47,500 nt of DNA from Chrysomallon squamiferum (GCA_012295275.1 CM022675.1:7265832-7313331); one strand, 5' to 3'. Shown: positions 1 through 10,450, numbered from the stretch's first letter. Notes: generated by a model not told the origin, from the sequence alone. Numbers and translations: made by a program.

Positions 1-107
1 CATAATACTCTATTCATGTTAATAATAATAATAATAATAATAAAAATAATACATTCTATCTCTGTGTTACAAAAATCTCTGTATTCTACTCCATGTCTGT
101 CTCTCTC

Positions 108-110
<3 letters not shown>

Positions 111-140
<30 letters not shown>
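111..140 (+). repeat. (TCTG)n microsatellite
   Basis: Seven or more uninterrupted tetranucleotide units are directly visible, followed by unique sequence. The same tetranucleotide recurs at 4255-4730 and 46740-46785. Confidence 0.95.
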
Positions 141-141
<1 letters not shown>

Positions 142-504
142 AACACTTCGACTGCCTGGATGTGAGATAACAAACTCGTACAAACCACCCATGTAATAAC
201 AGCTTGTATGTATTGAGAGACACTGTCAGTGTGCTCCTGTACCTGAGCAACCTGCTTTCTCCACAGGTGTGAATTACCTTACACAATTTTCTAACAGAGA
301 AGTGATTTCAAAAAAAACAGGTTAAAAGATACGAAAGGTACGATGTTGTTCTTTGTTACTGTTGTATAATGCGACGTGCTTTCGTTTTCGTAACGTTTGG
401 TTTTAGTTTGTAAAGGGTTAAAAAAAAAAGCTTTTGTTGAAATATTGATAGAAAGTTTTTTCGTTGTTGTTGATTTTCTTAATTTAGTTTTCATGGATGA
501 GTTA

Positions 505-900
505 TTTTATTGTTAATAAAGAGTGGTATATACTATAGAGGAAGGTTTTATAATTATTACTTTATTATTAATAAAGAATGATATGTTGAAGTATTGTTAA
601 TGAAGAGTGGTATATACTATAGAGGAAGGTTTTTGTAATTATTACTTTGTTATTAATAAAGAACGGTGTGTAGAGTAAGGTTTAGTTATTATTACTTTAT
701 TATTAATAAAGAATGATGTATAGAAAAGTTTTTAGTAATTATTAAATTATTATTAATGAAGAATGTTATGTACAAATTTTTTTTTTAAATTATTACTTTA
801 TTATTAATAAAGAATGGTATACAGAAAGATTTTTAAATTACTACTTTATTATTAATAAAGAATGATATACAGAAAGGTTTTTGTAATTACAGAAATATAG
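505..900 (+). repeat. AT-rich tandem array, ~60-bp unit
   Basis: About seven degenerate copies of a unit containing ATTACTTTATTATTAATAAA then GAATGATAT and an AGAAAGGTTTTT-like tail. Unit length drifts through small indels. No coding potential. Confidence 0.85.
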
Positions 901-1041
901 TAAGAATTGTTTTTACTTAATTTTCATGGGCTTGGTATCTTAACATACTTTATTGTTAATAAAGGATGGGTGTATGTGCATGTGTACATATATACATATA
1001 TAATAGGTGCACCTCAATAGGTACACTTCAGTAATCAACAT

Positions 1042-1075
<34 letters not shown>

Positions 1076-1724
1076 TATTTTTGAAAAGGTTCATTTAACT
1101 GTAATAAATTTTGAAAACTGTTATATGATACCCCTGTACCACATATGTTGATTTAAATAATTGATTGTGAAATATCAATTTTTAATTTCACAGCATACTT
1201 ATTTAATTTCTGAAAGTCAAGAAATCTATTTCAACTAAATTTTATTCTAATATTCTAATATTTTATTCTAATAGTCTGAATTCACAACTGAAGGGAAAAT
1301 TTTGAATATATCTGAAAAAGGTTTGCAACAGAAAATTTACTAACTTTCTGTTTTTTTTAAGCTTTAAATCAGGAGGGTTGGAGATAAGTCTCCTTGATTT
1401 TTCAGGTGAATTTTTAAGAATACGGAGGTCAAAAATACTGTGTGCATTTTTAATCATTGTTTATTATTATTAATAGGTATTCAGGTTATTATGAATACCT
1501 GGAATCTTTTCACAGGATGTTGTGACATCTGAAATAAATAAACAAACCTCAAATAAATGCACATGTGTTATGGTGTCCATAGGTGATTCCATGCCTTGAA
1601 AAAGAAAAAATGAACTCTAAATGGAAAAAAAAAAACCTTTGATGCCTATGTTGGGAGCAGTGTCTAGAATGGACGAAAAATTCAGCTCTAAGTCTAAAGA
1701 CTTATTGCAGTGTTTAGCTGTAAC

Positions 1725-2110
1725 GTTTTTTGATATTTTTGAGACTGGTTACAGGCCTGCAGTATATTTTAGACCATTTTAATTGTTCTTTAGACTTCTA
1801 TATTTTTTTTTTATATTTTTCACAGATTCATCAAGTTTTGATATTTTTTCAGATAGTTGCAGATTTTTATTTCTTAGGCTATTACAAACTATTAAAATCT
1901 TTGATATTTTTCAGACAGTTATATATCTGATATATTACATTTCTTCCAGACTATTGCTGATCTTTGATATTTTTCAAACAATTACAGATATTTTATATTT
2001 TTCAGAGTTGCTGATGTTTGATATTTTTAAAACTAATACACATCTTTGATTTTTTTCAGACTTTTACAGATCTTTGATATTTTTCAGACTTTTACAAATC
2101 CTTGATATTT
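1725..2110 (+). repeat. Older degenerate part of the acceptor array (~28-40-bp units)
   Basis: Irregular copies of CTTTGATATTTTTCAGAC followed by TTTTACAGAT or ATTACAGAT are repeated about ten times with substitutions and indels. Most keep a T-rich run followed by CAG. It grades into the regular 41-bp array near 2110, where the unit changes to one starting ACTACTTACTCA. Confidence 0.85.
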
Positions 2111-3239
2111 TTCAAACTACTTACTCAGTATTGATATTTCTCTTGCTACATTTCAGACAACTTACTCATTATCAACATATCTCATGCTATATTTCAGACT
2201 ATTTACTCAATATTGACATATCTCATGCTATATTTCAGACTATTTACTCAATATCGACATATCTCTTTTATTTTTCAGACTATTACAGATCTTTGATATT
2301 TTCAGACTATAACAAAACCTTGCTATATTTCAGACTACTTATTCAGTATCAATATTTCTCTTGCTACATTTAAGACAACTTACTCAATATCAACATATCT
2401 CTTGCTATATTTCAGACTGCGTACTCAATATCGACATATCTCTTGCTACATTTCAGACAACTTACTCAATATCAACATATCTCTTGCTATATTTCAGACT
2501 ACTTACTCAATATCGACATATCCCGTGCTACATTTCAGACTGCTTACTCAATATCGACATATCTCGTGCTATATTTCAGACTTCTTACTCACAATCGACA
2601 TATCTCTTGCTATATTTCAGACTACTTACTCAATATCGACATATTTCAAACTACTTACTCAATATCGACATATCTCTTGCTATATTTCAGACTTCTTACT
2701 CAGTATCGACATACCTCTTGCTATATTTCAGACTACTTACTCAATATCGACATATCTCTTGTATATTTCAGACTTCTTACTCATTTCCTCTTGCTATATT
2801 TCAGACTTCTTACTCAATATCGACATATCTCTTGCTATATTTCAGACTTTCACATTCCTCTTGCTATATTTCTTCTTACTCAATATCGACATATCTCTTG
2901 CTATATTTCAGACTACTTACTCAATATCGACATATCTCTTGCTATATTTCAGACTACTTACTCAATATCGACATACCTCTTGCTATATTTCAGACTTCTT
3001 ACTCAATATCGACATATCTCTTGCTATATTTCAGACTACTTACTCAATATCGACATACCTCTTGCTATATTTCAGACTTCTTACTCAATATCGACATATC
3101 TCTTGCTATATTTCAGACTACTTACTCAATATCGACATATCTCTTGCTATATTTCAGACTACTTACTCAATATCGACATACCTCGTGCTATATTTCAGAC
3201 TACTTACTTAATATCGACATACCTCTTGCTATATTTCAG
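2110..3239 (+). repeat. 41-bp tandem array of 3' splice-site-like units
   Basis: The unit runs from ACTACTTACTCAATATCGAC through ATATCTCTTGCTATATTTCAG. By hand I count 26 intact TTTCAG motifs, most exactly 41 bp apart (for example starting at 2410, 2451, 2492, 2533, 2574, 2615, and 2906 through 3234). Two units are mutated at the motif (TTTAAG at 2369, TTTCAA at 2644), a few are shortened (2760-2880), and one lacks the motif (about 2867). The last TTTCAG, at 3234-3239, is the acceptor of the RING exon. Each unit also has CTTAC, a fit to the yUnAy branch site, about 33 nt before its AG with no intervening AG. Confidence 0.97.
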
Positions 3240-3410
3240 ACTATGATGTGACACCGACACAGTTTGACGTCACAGGGATGGATGTGTGTCCTGCCTGTCA
3301 CTTGCCGTTTGACACGGGCAAGAAGCGACGCCTAATCGACACATGTGGCCATGAAAGGTGCTACACCTGTATGTTCAATAGCGATATATGTCCGATATGT
3401 CACGCCTCAC
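3240..3410 (+). CDS. rols/TANC: RING-finger exon of a Rols/TANC-family gene (internal exon, phase 1-1)
   Basis: This internal exon encodes a complete C3HC4 RING finger. Counting the first full codon (3242) as residue 1, the zinc ligands are C16, C19, C35, H37, C40, C43, C50 and C53, giving C-x2-C-x15-C-x-H-x2-C-x2-C-x6-C-x2-C, with the core LIDTCGHERCY. RING domains of this type usually recruit E2 ubiquitin-conjugating enzymes. Insect Rols7 has a RING ahead of its ankyrin and TPR repeats, while vertebrate TANC proteins, as I recall, do not. The acceptor is TTTCAG ending at 3239 and the donor is CAC|GTAAGTA at 3411. Two bases at the start and one at the end belong to split codons, so the exon is 171 bp and symmetric. 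The phase-1 acceptor means the initiator Met lies in an upstream exon; the GTG at 3248 is not a start. The RING is near certain; the family call rests mainly on the exon at 43221. Confidence 0.9.
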
Positions 3411-3594
3411 GTAAGTATATCAGAATGATATGACATGCATGAAATGTGAATAACAGAAACATTTAATTAAAAAAAAAAAAAAAAAAATTAAAATTTAAAA
3501 TTCATATTTAGTTAGAAAAAATCTATAAAATAATAAAATGTAATAATATTTTTTTGGTTTATGGCTTACAGTTGATGAGATATTTAAATACAAG

Positions 3595-4110
3595 ATATTA
3601 AAGATACGAATGTAGATTAAATGTATAAGTGTAAATTAAAATAGAACTAGATTGAAATGGTATCTGTAGATTAAAAAGCTAAGACCAGAGTAAAACATGA
3701 CTGTAGACTAATAATATAACAGCAGATTAAAAATATAACTGTCACTTAAAATATGTCTGTGGATTAAAAATATTACTGTAGAAAATATAAGTAGATTAAA
3801 ACATGAGTATACACTGAATATAAAAAGATAACAAGATTAAAATATTAGATTGAAATATGAATGCAGATTAAAATTATAATAATAGGTTAAATTAAAAATA
3901 AACATGTAGATTAAAAATGTAACTGAATTAAACTAACTGAGGAAAAAAATAACTGTAGTTTAAAAAGATAACTAAATTAAAATAATGACTGTAGATTAAA
4001 GATAACTGAGGATAAAAATAACTGTAGATTAAAAAGATAACTAAATTAAAATAATGACTGTAGATTAAATAATTAAGTTTAGATTAAAAATATGAGTGTA
4101 GATTAGACAT
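3595..4110 (+). repeat. Degenerate GTAGATTAAAAATATAACT array
   Basis: A ~20-30-bp unit recurs many times with variation. A longer, younger duplication of about 68 bp is visible inside it: 3930-3999 and 3998-4067 share ACTAAATTAAAATAATGACT and flanks. Confidence 0.85.
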
Positions 4111-4254
4111 ATGTTGACAGGGTTATCTAGTAAACCATTTCTTTCTTCAATTCTCTCTATTGTTCAATGAACTACATCAACCTGAGTCCATTTTGGGAGA
4201 TCAGTTGAATTAGAGTTATCATAATGTCATAGATTAAGTTAATTTTCTGTTTTT

Positions 4255-4732
4255 CTGATTATCTGTCTGTCTATCTGTATAGAGATATAATTAGACACTT
4301 TTTTTGTCTCTAGAGAAATATATTTAGATATATTTGTTTGTCTGTCTGTCTGTACAGAAATATAATTGTCTGTCTGTCTGTCTGTATAGAGGTATAATTA
4401 GACATATTTTTTGTCTGTAGAGAAATATATTTAGATATATTTGTCTGTCTGTCTGTCTGTCTGTATAGAGGTATAATTAGACATATTTTTTGTCCATAGA
4501 TAAATATATTTAGATATATTTGTCTGTCTGTCTGTCTGTCTGTATAGAGGTATAATTAGACACATTTTTTGTCTGTAAAGAAATATATTTAGATATATTT
4601 GTTTGTCTGTCTGTCTGTCTGTACAGAAACATAATTGTCTGTCTGTCTGTATAGAGGTATAATTAGATATATTTGTTTTGTCTGTCTGTCTGTCTGTACA
4701 GATATACAATTAGATGTATTTATTTTCTACAG
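4255..4732 (+). repeat. Tandem array with embedded acceptor-like motif, ending at the 4733 exon
   Basis: Copies consist of (TGTC)n, TGTATAGAGGTATAATTAGA, a T-run, then GTCTGTAG|AGAAATATATTTAGA. AGs at 4312-4313, 4417-4418 and 4498-4499 (and a mutated copy at 4579-4580) align with the true acceptor TATTTTCTACAG|AG at 4731-4732. Units are about 80-150 bp, varying mainly in TGTC copy number. Confidence 0.88.
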
Positions 4733-4921
4733 AGTATAATGCACTGTACAGAAATGGTGAACACAGTCGGTCAGTTCAGGATATGTCCATGTATTCTCCT
4801 CAAAGGGTCAAGCTGATGACCAATGGTCACTTCACAAGTCAGATGCAGTCCAGGCACGACACTGCCATGGTTACTGACAACTCGGGTAGAAGCACACCTC
4901 AGATGGGAGTGAGTCAAACAG
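4733..4921 (+). CDS. rols/TANC: Ser/Gln/Met-rich linker exon (phase 1-1)
   Basis: The exon joins in frame to the RING exon: its first two bases complete the split codon (C+AG = Gln), followed by YNALYRNGEHSRSV. It encodes 62 full codons rich in Ser, Gln, Met and Asn with no recognisable fold, probably a disordered linker. Two AG dinucleotides lie side by side at 4731-4734 (CTACAGAG). Only the first keeps the phase-1 frame, which fixes the start at 4733. The donor is ACAG|GTAAGG at 4922. Length is 189 bp, a multiple of three. An in-frame ATG at 4714 lies in the intron and is not a start. The acceptor is the end of the tandem array at 4255-4732. The exon call is supported by both splice sites, phase match and sequence complexity well above the flanking introns. 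Confidence 0.85.
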
Positions 4922-4926
4922 GTAAG

Positions 4927-5075
4927 GTTATTATTATTATTGTTATTGTTGTTTTTTAATTACTATTATTGTTGTTCTTGATATTATTATTATTATTATT
5001 ACTTTTATTATTATTATTATTATTACTACTATTATTATAATTATCATTGTCATTATTAATTATTATTACATGATG
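4927..5075 (+). repeat. (ATT)n/(GTT)n tract just after a donor
   Basis: Trinucleotide repeats begin a few bases after the donor at 4922 and run with interruptions to about 5075. Confidence 0.9.
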
Positions 5076-5574
5076 ATGATGAAAACAACAAAGATGACTG
5101 ATTTTACTAAAATGATATTTAAAAAAATAAAATAGAAGGAGACTAGACGGCAAATGGAGACTCAGCCTTTTAACATAATTTCACTATTCAAACTTAATCT
5201 GTTAAGTGTATTTGTGTCCGTACACCAATTTTATCAAGTGCTCACCACTGATGTCAGTTATCGTGTATTTGTTTTCCAACATTTTTACATACTAACCCAA
5301 CACAGTCATAGCAAACCAAAATAGGCTTCTATAATAAATTCTGTGGACATTTTTCTTTAATGTTCAGTAATTACATACAACAACAACAGCAACAATAATG
5401 TGATTTTTGAAAGTTCTACTAAGATTTCAAGATTAACAAGAAGGAAACTAAAGAATATTTGGTTTAATTATGACAGAAAATTCTCGTTCATTGTGTCTTT
5501 TGTATTTTAATAGTTTCAAAACCTTTCTTTCCCTAGTCTATAGTTTTCTATTGCTTGGTCTTTGTTCTCCTTCT
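5076..5574. other. AT-rich non-repetitive intron sequence
   Basis: I see no gene, RNA or mobile-element signature here. An open frame at 5470 continues into the CT tract and is low-complexity. Confidence 0.6.
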
Positions 5575-5831
5575 CTGTCTGTGTCTGTTTTCTCTTTTTC
5601 TCTGTCTCATTATTCCATTTTTTTTTTCTATCTCTGTCTCATTCTCTTATTTTTTCATTTTTCTTTCTCTCTCTCTCTCTCATTCTCTTATTCTTTCATT
5701 TTCTCTTTCTCACTCTCTAGTTCTCACTTGCTCTTTATCTCCCTCTGTCCCTTTCTTTCTTTCACTCTTTCTCTTTCCCTCTCTCTCTCTGCCTCTCTGC
5801 CTCTCTCTCTCTCTGTATCTCTCTCTTTCTG

Positions 5832-5923
<92 letters not shown>

Positions 5924-6037
5924 TCTGTATCTTTCTCTTTCTGTATGTCTGTGGGTCTCCCTCTGTATCTCTGTATCTCTCTCTCTCTCTGTATCTCTGT
6001 CTCTCTCTCTCTCTCTGTATCTCTCTCTTTGTCTGTA

Positions 6038-6125
<88 letters not shown>

Positions 6126-6126
6126 A
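5575..6126 (+). repeat. ~550-bp (CT)n polypyrimidine tract
   Basis: Almost pure pyrimidine, with long perfect (CT)n at about 5835-5910 and 6042-6117 and interspersed TGTATCT and TCTGT units. Open frames on both strands (poly-Leu/Ser, poly-Arg/Glu) are by-products. Confidence 0.95.
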
Positions 6127-7865
6127 GCACCCCCACCTCTGTCACTCCACACCCTGTTACTGCACAACTCTCCTGGTTCCTCCCTAACAATTTTCAGAAA
6201 CAACGAATGAGAAACAGATGTACAAACATGCACAGAGTCAAATGTAAACACAGACAGTAATTGTTATTGACAGGTAGTTATACTGCACAGGTAAAAATCA
6301 CAGGTGTGTCTATTTTCTATAAATAAAAAAAAAAAAAAAAAAGTAAATTCTACACTTTTTGAATAGATAGAGATTATTTTCTCCTTAAAATATTACTTGG
6401 ATATTAATATATTTTTTAAGTAGATACTAATTTTTCTCTTTTGGATATTACTTGGATATTAATAAATAGACAGAGGCTGGTTATTATATTTTGATAATAC
6501 ATGGATGTTAGTGATTATCTTAGAGGATTGTAAAAATTAGAAAATATTGTTATTTGTTATTTCTGTTAGAGTAATCTGTTATTATGAGAATTATGCATAT
6601 GTAAAATAAATAAATAAGTCTTATTCTAAAGAAAAAAATTATATAATTTTTGATATATATAAATAAAATAAATAAATATTTTTTAAAAGAAAGAAAATTA
6701 CTAAAAAACTAAATTTCTGAAGTGAACCATTGTATTGTTACAAAAAGTAAGAACATAAATTCAAAAATAAACTAAATATCATATTCAGTGACCTCTCTAT
6801 TATTTAGCTGGAGAAAAATAAAATTTGATATATGTATATATATTCACTTTCTTTATTTCTTTGTTATTACTAAAGCAAAATTAGAATATCCAAATATATA
6901 AATAAATATGCACATATATGTTTTTCAAATATGCTAATGAGATGAACCATTTTCGAAATATATGTTAATTCAATAAATTGTAATTTCAGCTTTTAATACC
7001 TTGAAAAATTAAAAAAAGTATGATATTGAACAGAGAAGAAACGATAACATCTATACATAATCATGTTTTTTTTTCTTCTTAATTTTAAGTAAATAAATGT
7101 TATTTTTTCCAAGTTAGTAGGATAATATCCTTTTTGAAATGCATTAATACAGAAATTTTATATTTGTTATCTGACAGATACAAACAGATAAATAATACTG
7201 TCATGTGGATTGAAAAAATAATAAATATGCAAAAAAAGAGTATTTTCAGTTAAACAAAAAAATAAATATCAAAGTACAAGATGAAGAAATAGTTAGAATT
7301 TTGTTTTTAATAAATTTATTAAAATTAAAAGGGTACTGATATAGAATATTTAGAAAACTAAAACATTTATAAATAAATATAACACATATATTAATTTTAA
7401 TCTTTAAAAAAAAATAATGATAATAAAATAAAATGATATACAATAGGTGTTTTAGAATAAGCAAATCTTATAACAAAATGAAATAATATGCAAATTAATA
7501 TGAGTTGAATTTTCTCGTGCAAACAAATAAACAACAGCACAAGCAAAAATAAGAACAATAGAACAAGTATTAAAATAAAATCTAAACTAATAAGTATGCT
7601 AATTATTAAATAAATATTTTATAAATAAATAAAAATTAATTTGATATTCAAATTAAATAAACCTTAATTTTAATGTAAAATTAAAATTAAATTTAAGAAA
7701 AATAATAATAAATAAAATAAAATAAAAATAAAAATAATAATAATATGAACAAAATAGATAAATAAATTAATAATAATATAATAAAATATAATATAAATAA
7801 ATAAATAAATAATAAATAAAAAGTAGATCATTTATTAATTTCAAAAAAAAAAAAAATAAAAGTCC

Positions 7866-7899
<34 letters not shown>

Positions 7900-8244
7900 C
7901 AGATACTATTTTCCAAACAACCAGGTCCCAATCTACTCAGCAGACATTCCTTGACTGCTATTTTATGATATCTATCTCCCATTATTTCCTCTGTGGTATT
8001 TACAATGATTTTTGTTACTGGGACCAAATGCTGGGATCCTTTGTGTTTCAGAAACCCAATATGGCTGTGGTTTAGTGTAATCACAGTTTATCTTGGCAAC
8101 AGAAAAAACCTTTTTAGTGAAAAATGACATTTGTAGCCATTAATGTTGTGACTGACCTTGTCGTATTTGTGTCAATAAGAAAAAGAAATTACAATTAGAG
8201 TTACTTATCTTGTTTTTCAATCATTGGTCTTCCGTTCCTTGAGT
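6127..8244. other. AT-rich intron sequence with (AAAT)/(AAT) microsatellites
   Basis: 6127-6300 is of normal complexity. 6300-7500 is about 80% AT with no repeat family I recognise. 7600-7830 is AAAT/AATA-rich, and poly-A runs lie at 7844-7856 and 7870-7897. 7900-8220 is of normal complexity but holds no convincing exon. Confidence 0.7.
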
Positions 8245-8409
8245 TTTATTATTATTATTATTATTGTTATTCTTGTTACTGTTATTGTTGTTACTGTTGT
8301 TATTATATTATTTTTATTATTATTTTATTGCTGTTATTTTTATTATTATTATTCTGTTATTGTCATTATTAATATTATTTTTGTTTAGTTGTTGTTATTA
8401 TTATTATAA

Positions 8410-8446
<37 letters not shown>

Positions 8447-8465
8447 TACTTATTTATTTATTTAA
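8245..8465 (+). repeat. (TTA)n/(TTG)n trinucleotide tract
   Basis: Interrupted TTA/TTG units, with the longest perfect (ATT)n at about 8409-8446. Confidence 0.93.
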
Positions 8466-8566
8466 GTTTTTTTGGGGGTTGTATATTTTTTTTAAGTCTT
8501 TACTGTGTGAAAATCAATTCTCTGTTAGCATTTGTTAAACCTTAGATCAAGTCAAATAAGAAAAAA

Positions 8567-9030
8567 TGGTGATGATGATGATGATGATGTCACAACTGAT
8601 GTTTACATCACATCTTGTATATGTCACATGAGATACATTTATGTCACACTGGACAATGTCACTATATCATCTGATATATCACATCAGATATACTAATGTC
8701 ACATAGAACTAGGTCACTATATCATCTGTAGTATATGTCACACCAAACATATTAATATCACATTGAACTATATCACTATATCATCTGTAATAAATGTCAC
8801 ATTGAACTAGGTCACTATATCATCTGATATATGTCACATCAGATATATTAACTATGTCACTATATATCATATGATATAATTACGTCACTCTCGACCATGT
8901 CTCCATATCATATCTTGTATATGTCACATCAGATGTATTAATGTCACACTGACCACATCACTGCATCATATCAGTCATATGTCACATGACATATATTCGT
9001 GTCACTCTGGGCTGTGTCACCCTGCACTCT
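8567..9030 (+). repeat. GTCAC-rich tandem array, ~57-70-bp unit
   Basis: It opens with (GATGAT)n, then about seven copies of a unit containing ATATGTCACATCAGATATAT, TTAATGTCACA and GTCACTATATCATCTGATAT. GTCAC occurs two or three times per unit. Confidence 0.85.
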
Positions 9031-9310
9031 TGTCACAGAATACATATCAGTTAATCTGCAGATTCTCTCACCAGAGTGCGCTTTATGTTCCTGCCCGTGT
9101 AACACTAGATAAATATGCATCACACTTTCTACACAACTAAGTTTATTTGTTTAGCATTAGCTTCAGGTCACTGGCCACCAATCTTTGTTACATCATAAAG
9201 TGCCCGGGTCCTGGGAATTGTCTTAACATCCTTTGTGTGCTGAGTCTAGTTGTGTAATAAGAAAAGTACCTCAGCCTTTTGGTTTCTTAAATGAAACTAC
9301 TGTGAATTTT
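9031..9310. other. Non-repetitive intron sequence
   Basis: Moderate complexity between two repeat-rich stretches; no splice-supported open frame. Confidence 0.55.
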
Positions 9311-9317
9311 GCATTTT

Positions 9318-9593
9318 ATTTTATATATATATATATATATATCTGTTTGATTATATAAATGAGGTTATATATTCAAAAACACAAATGTACACATTCATCA
9401 CATTAGCAACCATCTACACATTCATATATATATTGTATACTTTTTACATTATTATTACTTTTATTATTATTACATGTATTATTACATACTACTACAATTA
9501 TCATTATCATTATTACATACATACATCATTATCATTATTAATTATTATTATATGATGATGAAAACAACATATATATATATACTTGTACATACA

Positions 9594-9627
<34 letters not shown>

Positions 9628-9753
9628 CATACATACATACAGTAAATTCATCCATCCATCCATTTATGGGGAATAAAACACAAAACAACAATACCAGTTA
9701 CATACATATAGTTATGTACATATCTATGTATACATACATGTGTATCTACATAT

Positions 9754-9786
<33 letters not shown>

Positions 9787-9825
9787 AAAAAGATACATAC
9801 AAATACAAATACAAAAAAAAAAAAA
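9318..9825 (+). repeat. Microsatellite cluster: (TA)n, (ATT)n, (CATA)n, (CA)n
   Basis: (TA)n at about 9322-9341, TTA/TAC units 9450-9560, (CATA)n 9588-9640, (CA)n 9755-9782 and poly-A 9782-9826. The 140-codon open frame across it is a repeat artefact. Confidence 0.93.
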
Positions 9826-10087
9826 AACCACCACAATATTACTGCATGAGCCAATTAATTTTTCTATATATACATTTATCCAGTGTTTTGCTCTAGGAGC
9901 AAAATGCTTATGGAATTACTTTATATCGTTGCATAATAGAGTTTCTCTGTGTTTATAGAGCTGTGGGGATGTTTATACAGTGCTAAGAGTTTAGTTTCAG
10001 TCTTCAGGAATTCTAGCAGGGTGTGGAGATTAAAGTGATTATTATGTTTATAAATATGAACATAACTAGTGAGTCTAAATTAATATC

Positions 10088-10302
10088 CGATATATGTATG
10101 TATGTATGTAGGTATGTGTTTTGTACTCATTTGTCAAAACATACAGAGATGAACATATGTACGCACACACAAACATACTGATAAACAGATGTAGATGGAT
10201 GTGTAGATATATATATACAGACAGATTTGTATAATAATAATGCAATAACAATAACAACAATAATAACAATAATGTAATAATAATAATAATAAAATAATGA
10301 TG

Positions 10303-10354
<52 letters not shown>

Positions 10355-10450
10355 TACATACATACATACATACACATACTCAGACACGCTAAAACATACA
10401 ACACATACATACATTCATATACATACACACATGCACATACATAAATATAC
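10088..10450 (+). repeat. (TATG)n ... (AAT)n ... (CATA)n inverted microsatellite arrangement
   Basis: (TATG)n at 10095-10112 and (CATA)n at 10357-10374 are reverse complements flanking (AAT)n at about 10230-10350. This could form a long-armed hairpin or slip structure. Confidence 0.85.

Larger units (their letters stand above)
1..3239 (+). other. 3' part of the intron upstream of the RING exon
   Basis: The phase-1 acceptor at 3239 requires an upstream exon, so this stretch is read as intron. It holds simple repeats at 28-45 (AAT) and 111-140 (TCTG), an AT-rich tandem array at about 505-900, a poly-T run at 1043-1073, AT-rich unique sequence at 1074-1720, and the acceptor array at 1725-3239. 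A weak candidate 54-bp exon at 267-320 is discussed in the findings. Confidence 0.75.
3411..4732 (+). other. Intron between RING exon and linker exon
   Basis: A 1.3-kb intron with donor GTAAGT and acceptor TTCTACAG. It contains a poly-A run (about 3470-3487), an AT-rich repeat array (3595-4110), about 150 bp of less repetitive sequence, and the TCTG-bearing array (4255-4732). No other exon is apparent. Confidence 0.9.

Noticed and set aside
2110-3239. CRISPR-like array
   Set aside because: Head-to-tail units without unique spacers in a eukaryotic intron.
2110-3239. Recursive (ratchet) splice sites
   Set aside because: Recursive sites need AG directly followed by GT; here TTTCAG is followed by AC.
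2361-3251. Array as a real repeat protein (267-296 codons in three frames)
   Set aside because: All three frames are equally open because the unit lacks stops. Codons show no single preferred frame, and none continues into the RING.
5470-6210. 246-codon Ser/Leu open frame and its minus-strand Arg/Glu counterpart
   Set aside because: Direct translation of a (CT)n tract; no non-repeat core, start context or splice support.
9474-9896. 140-codon open frame
   Set aside because: Spans (CATA)n, (CA)n and A-runs; low-complexity Tyr/Thr/His/Lys product.
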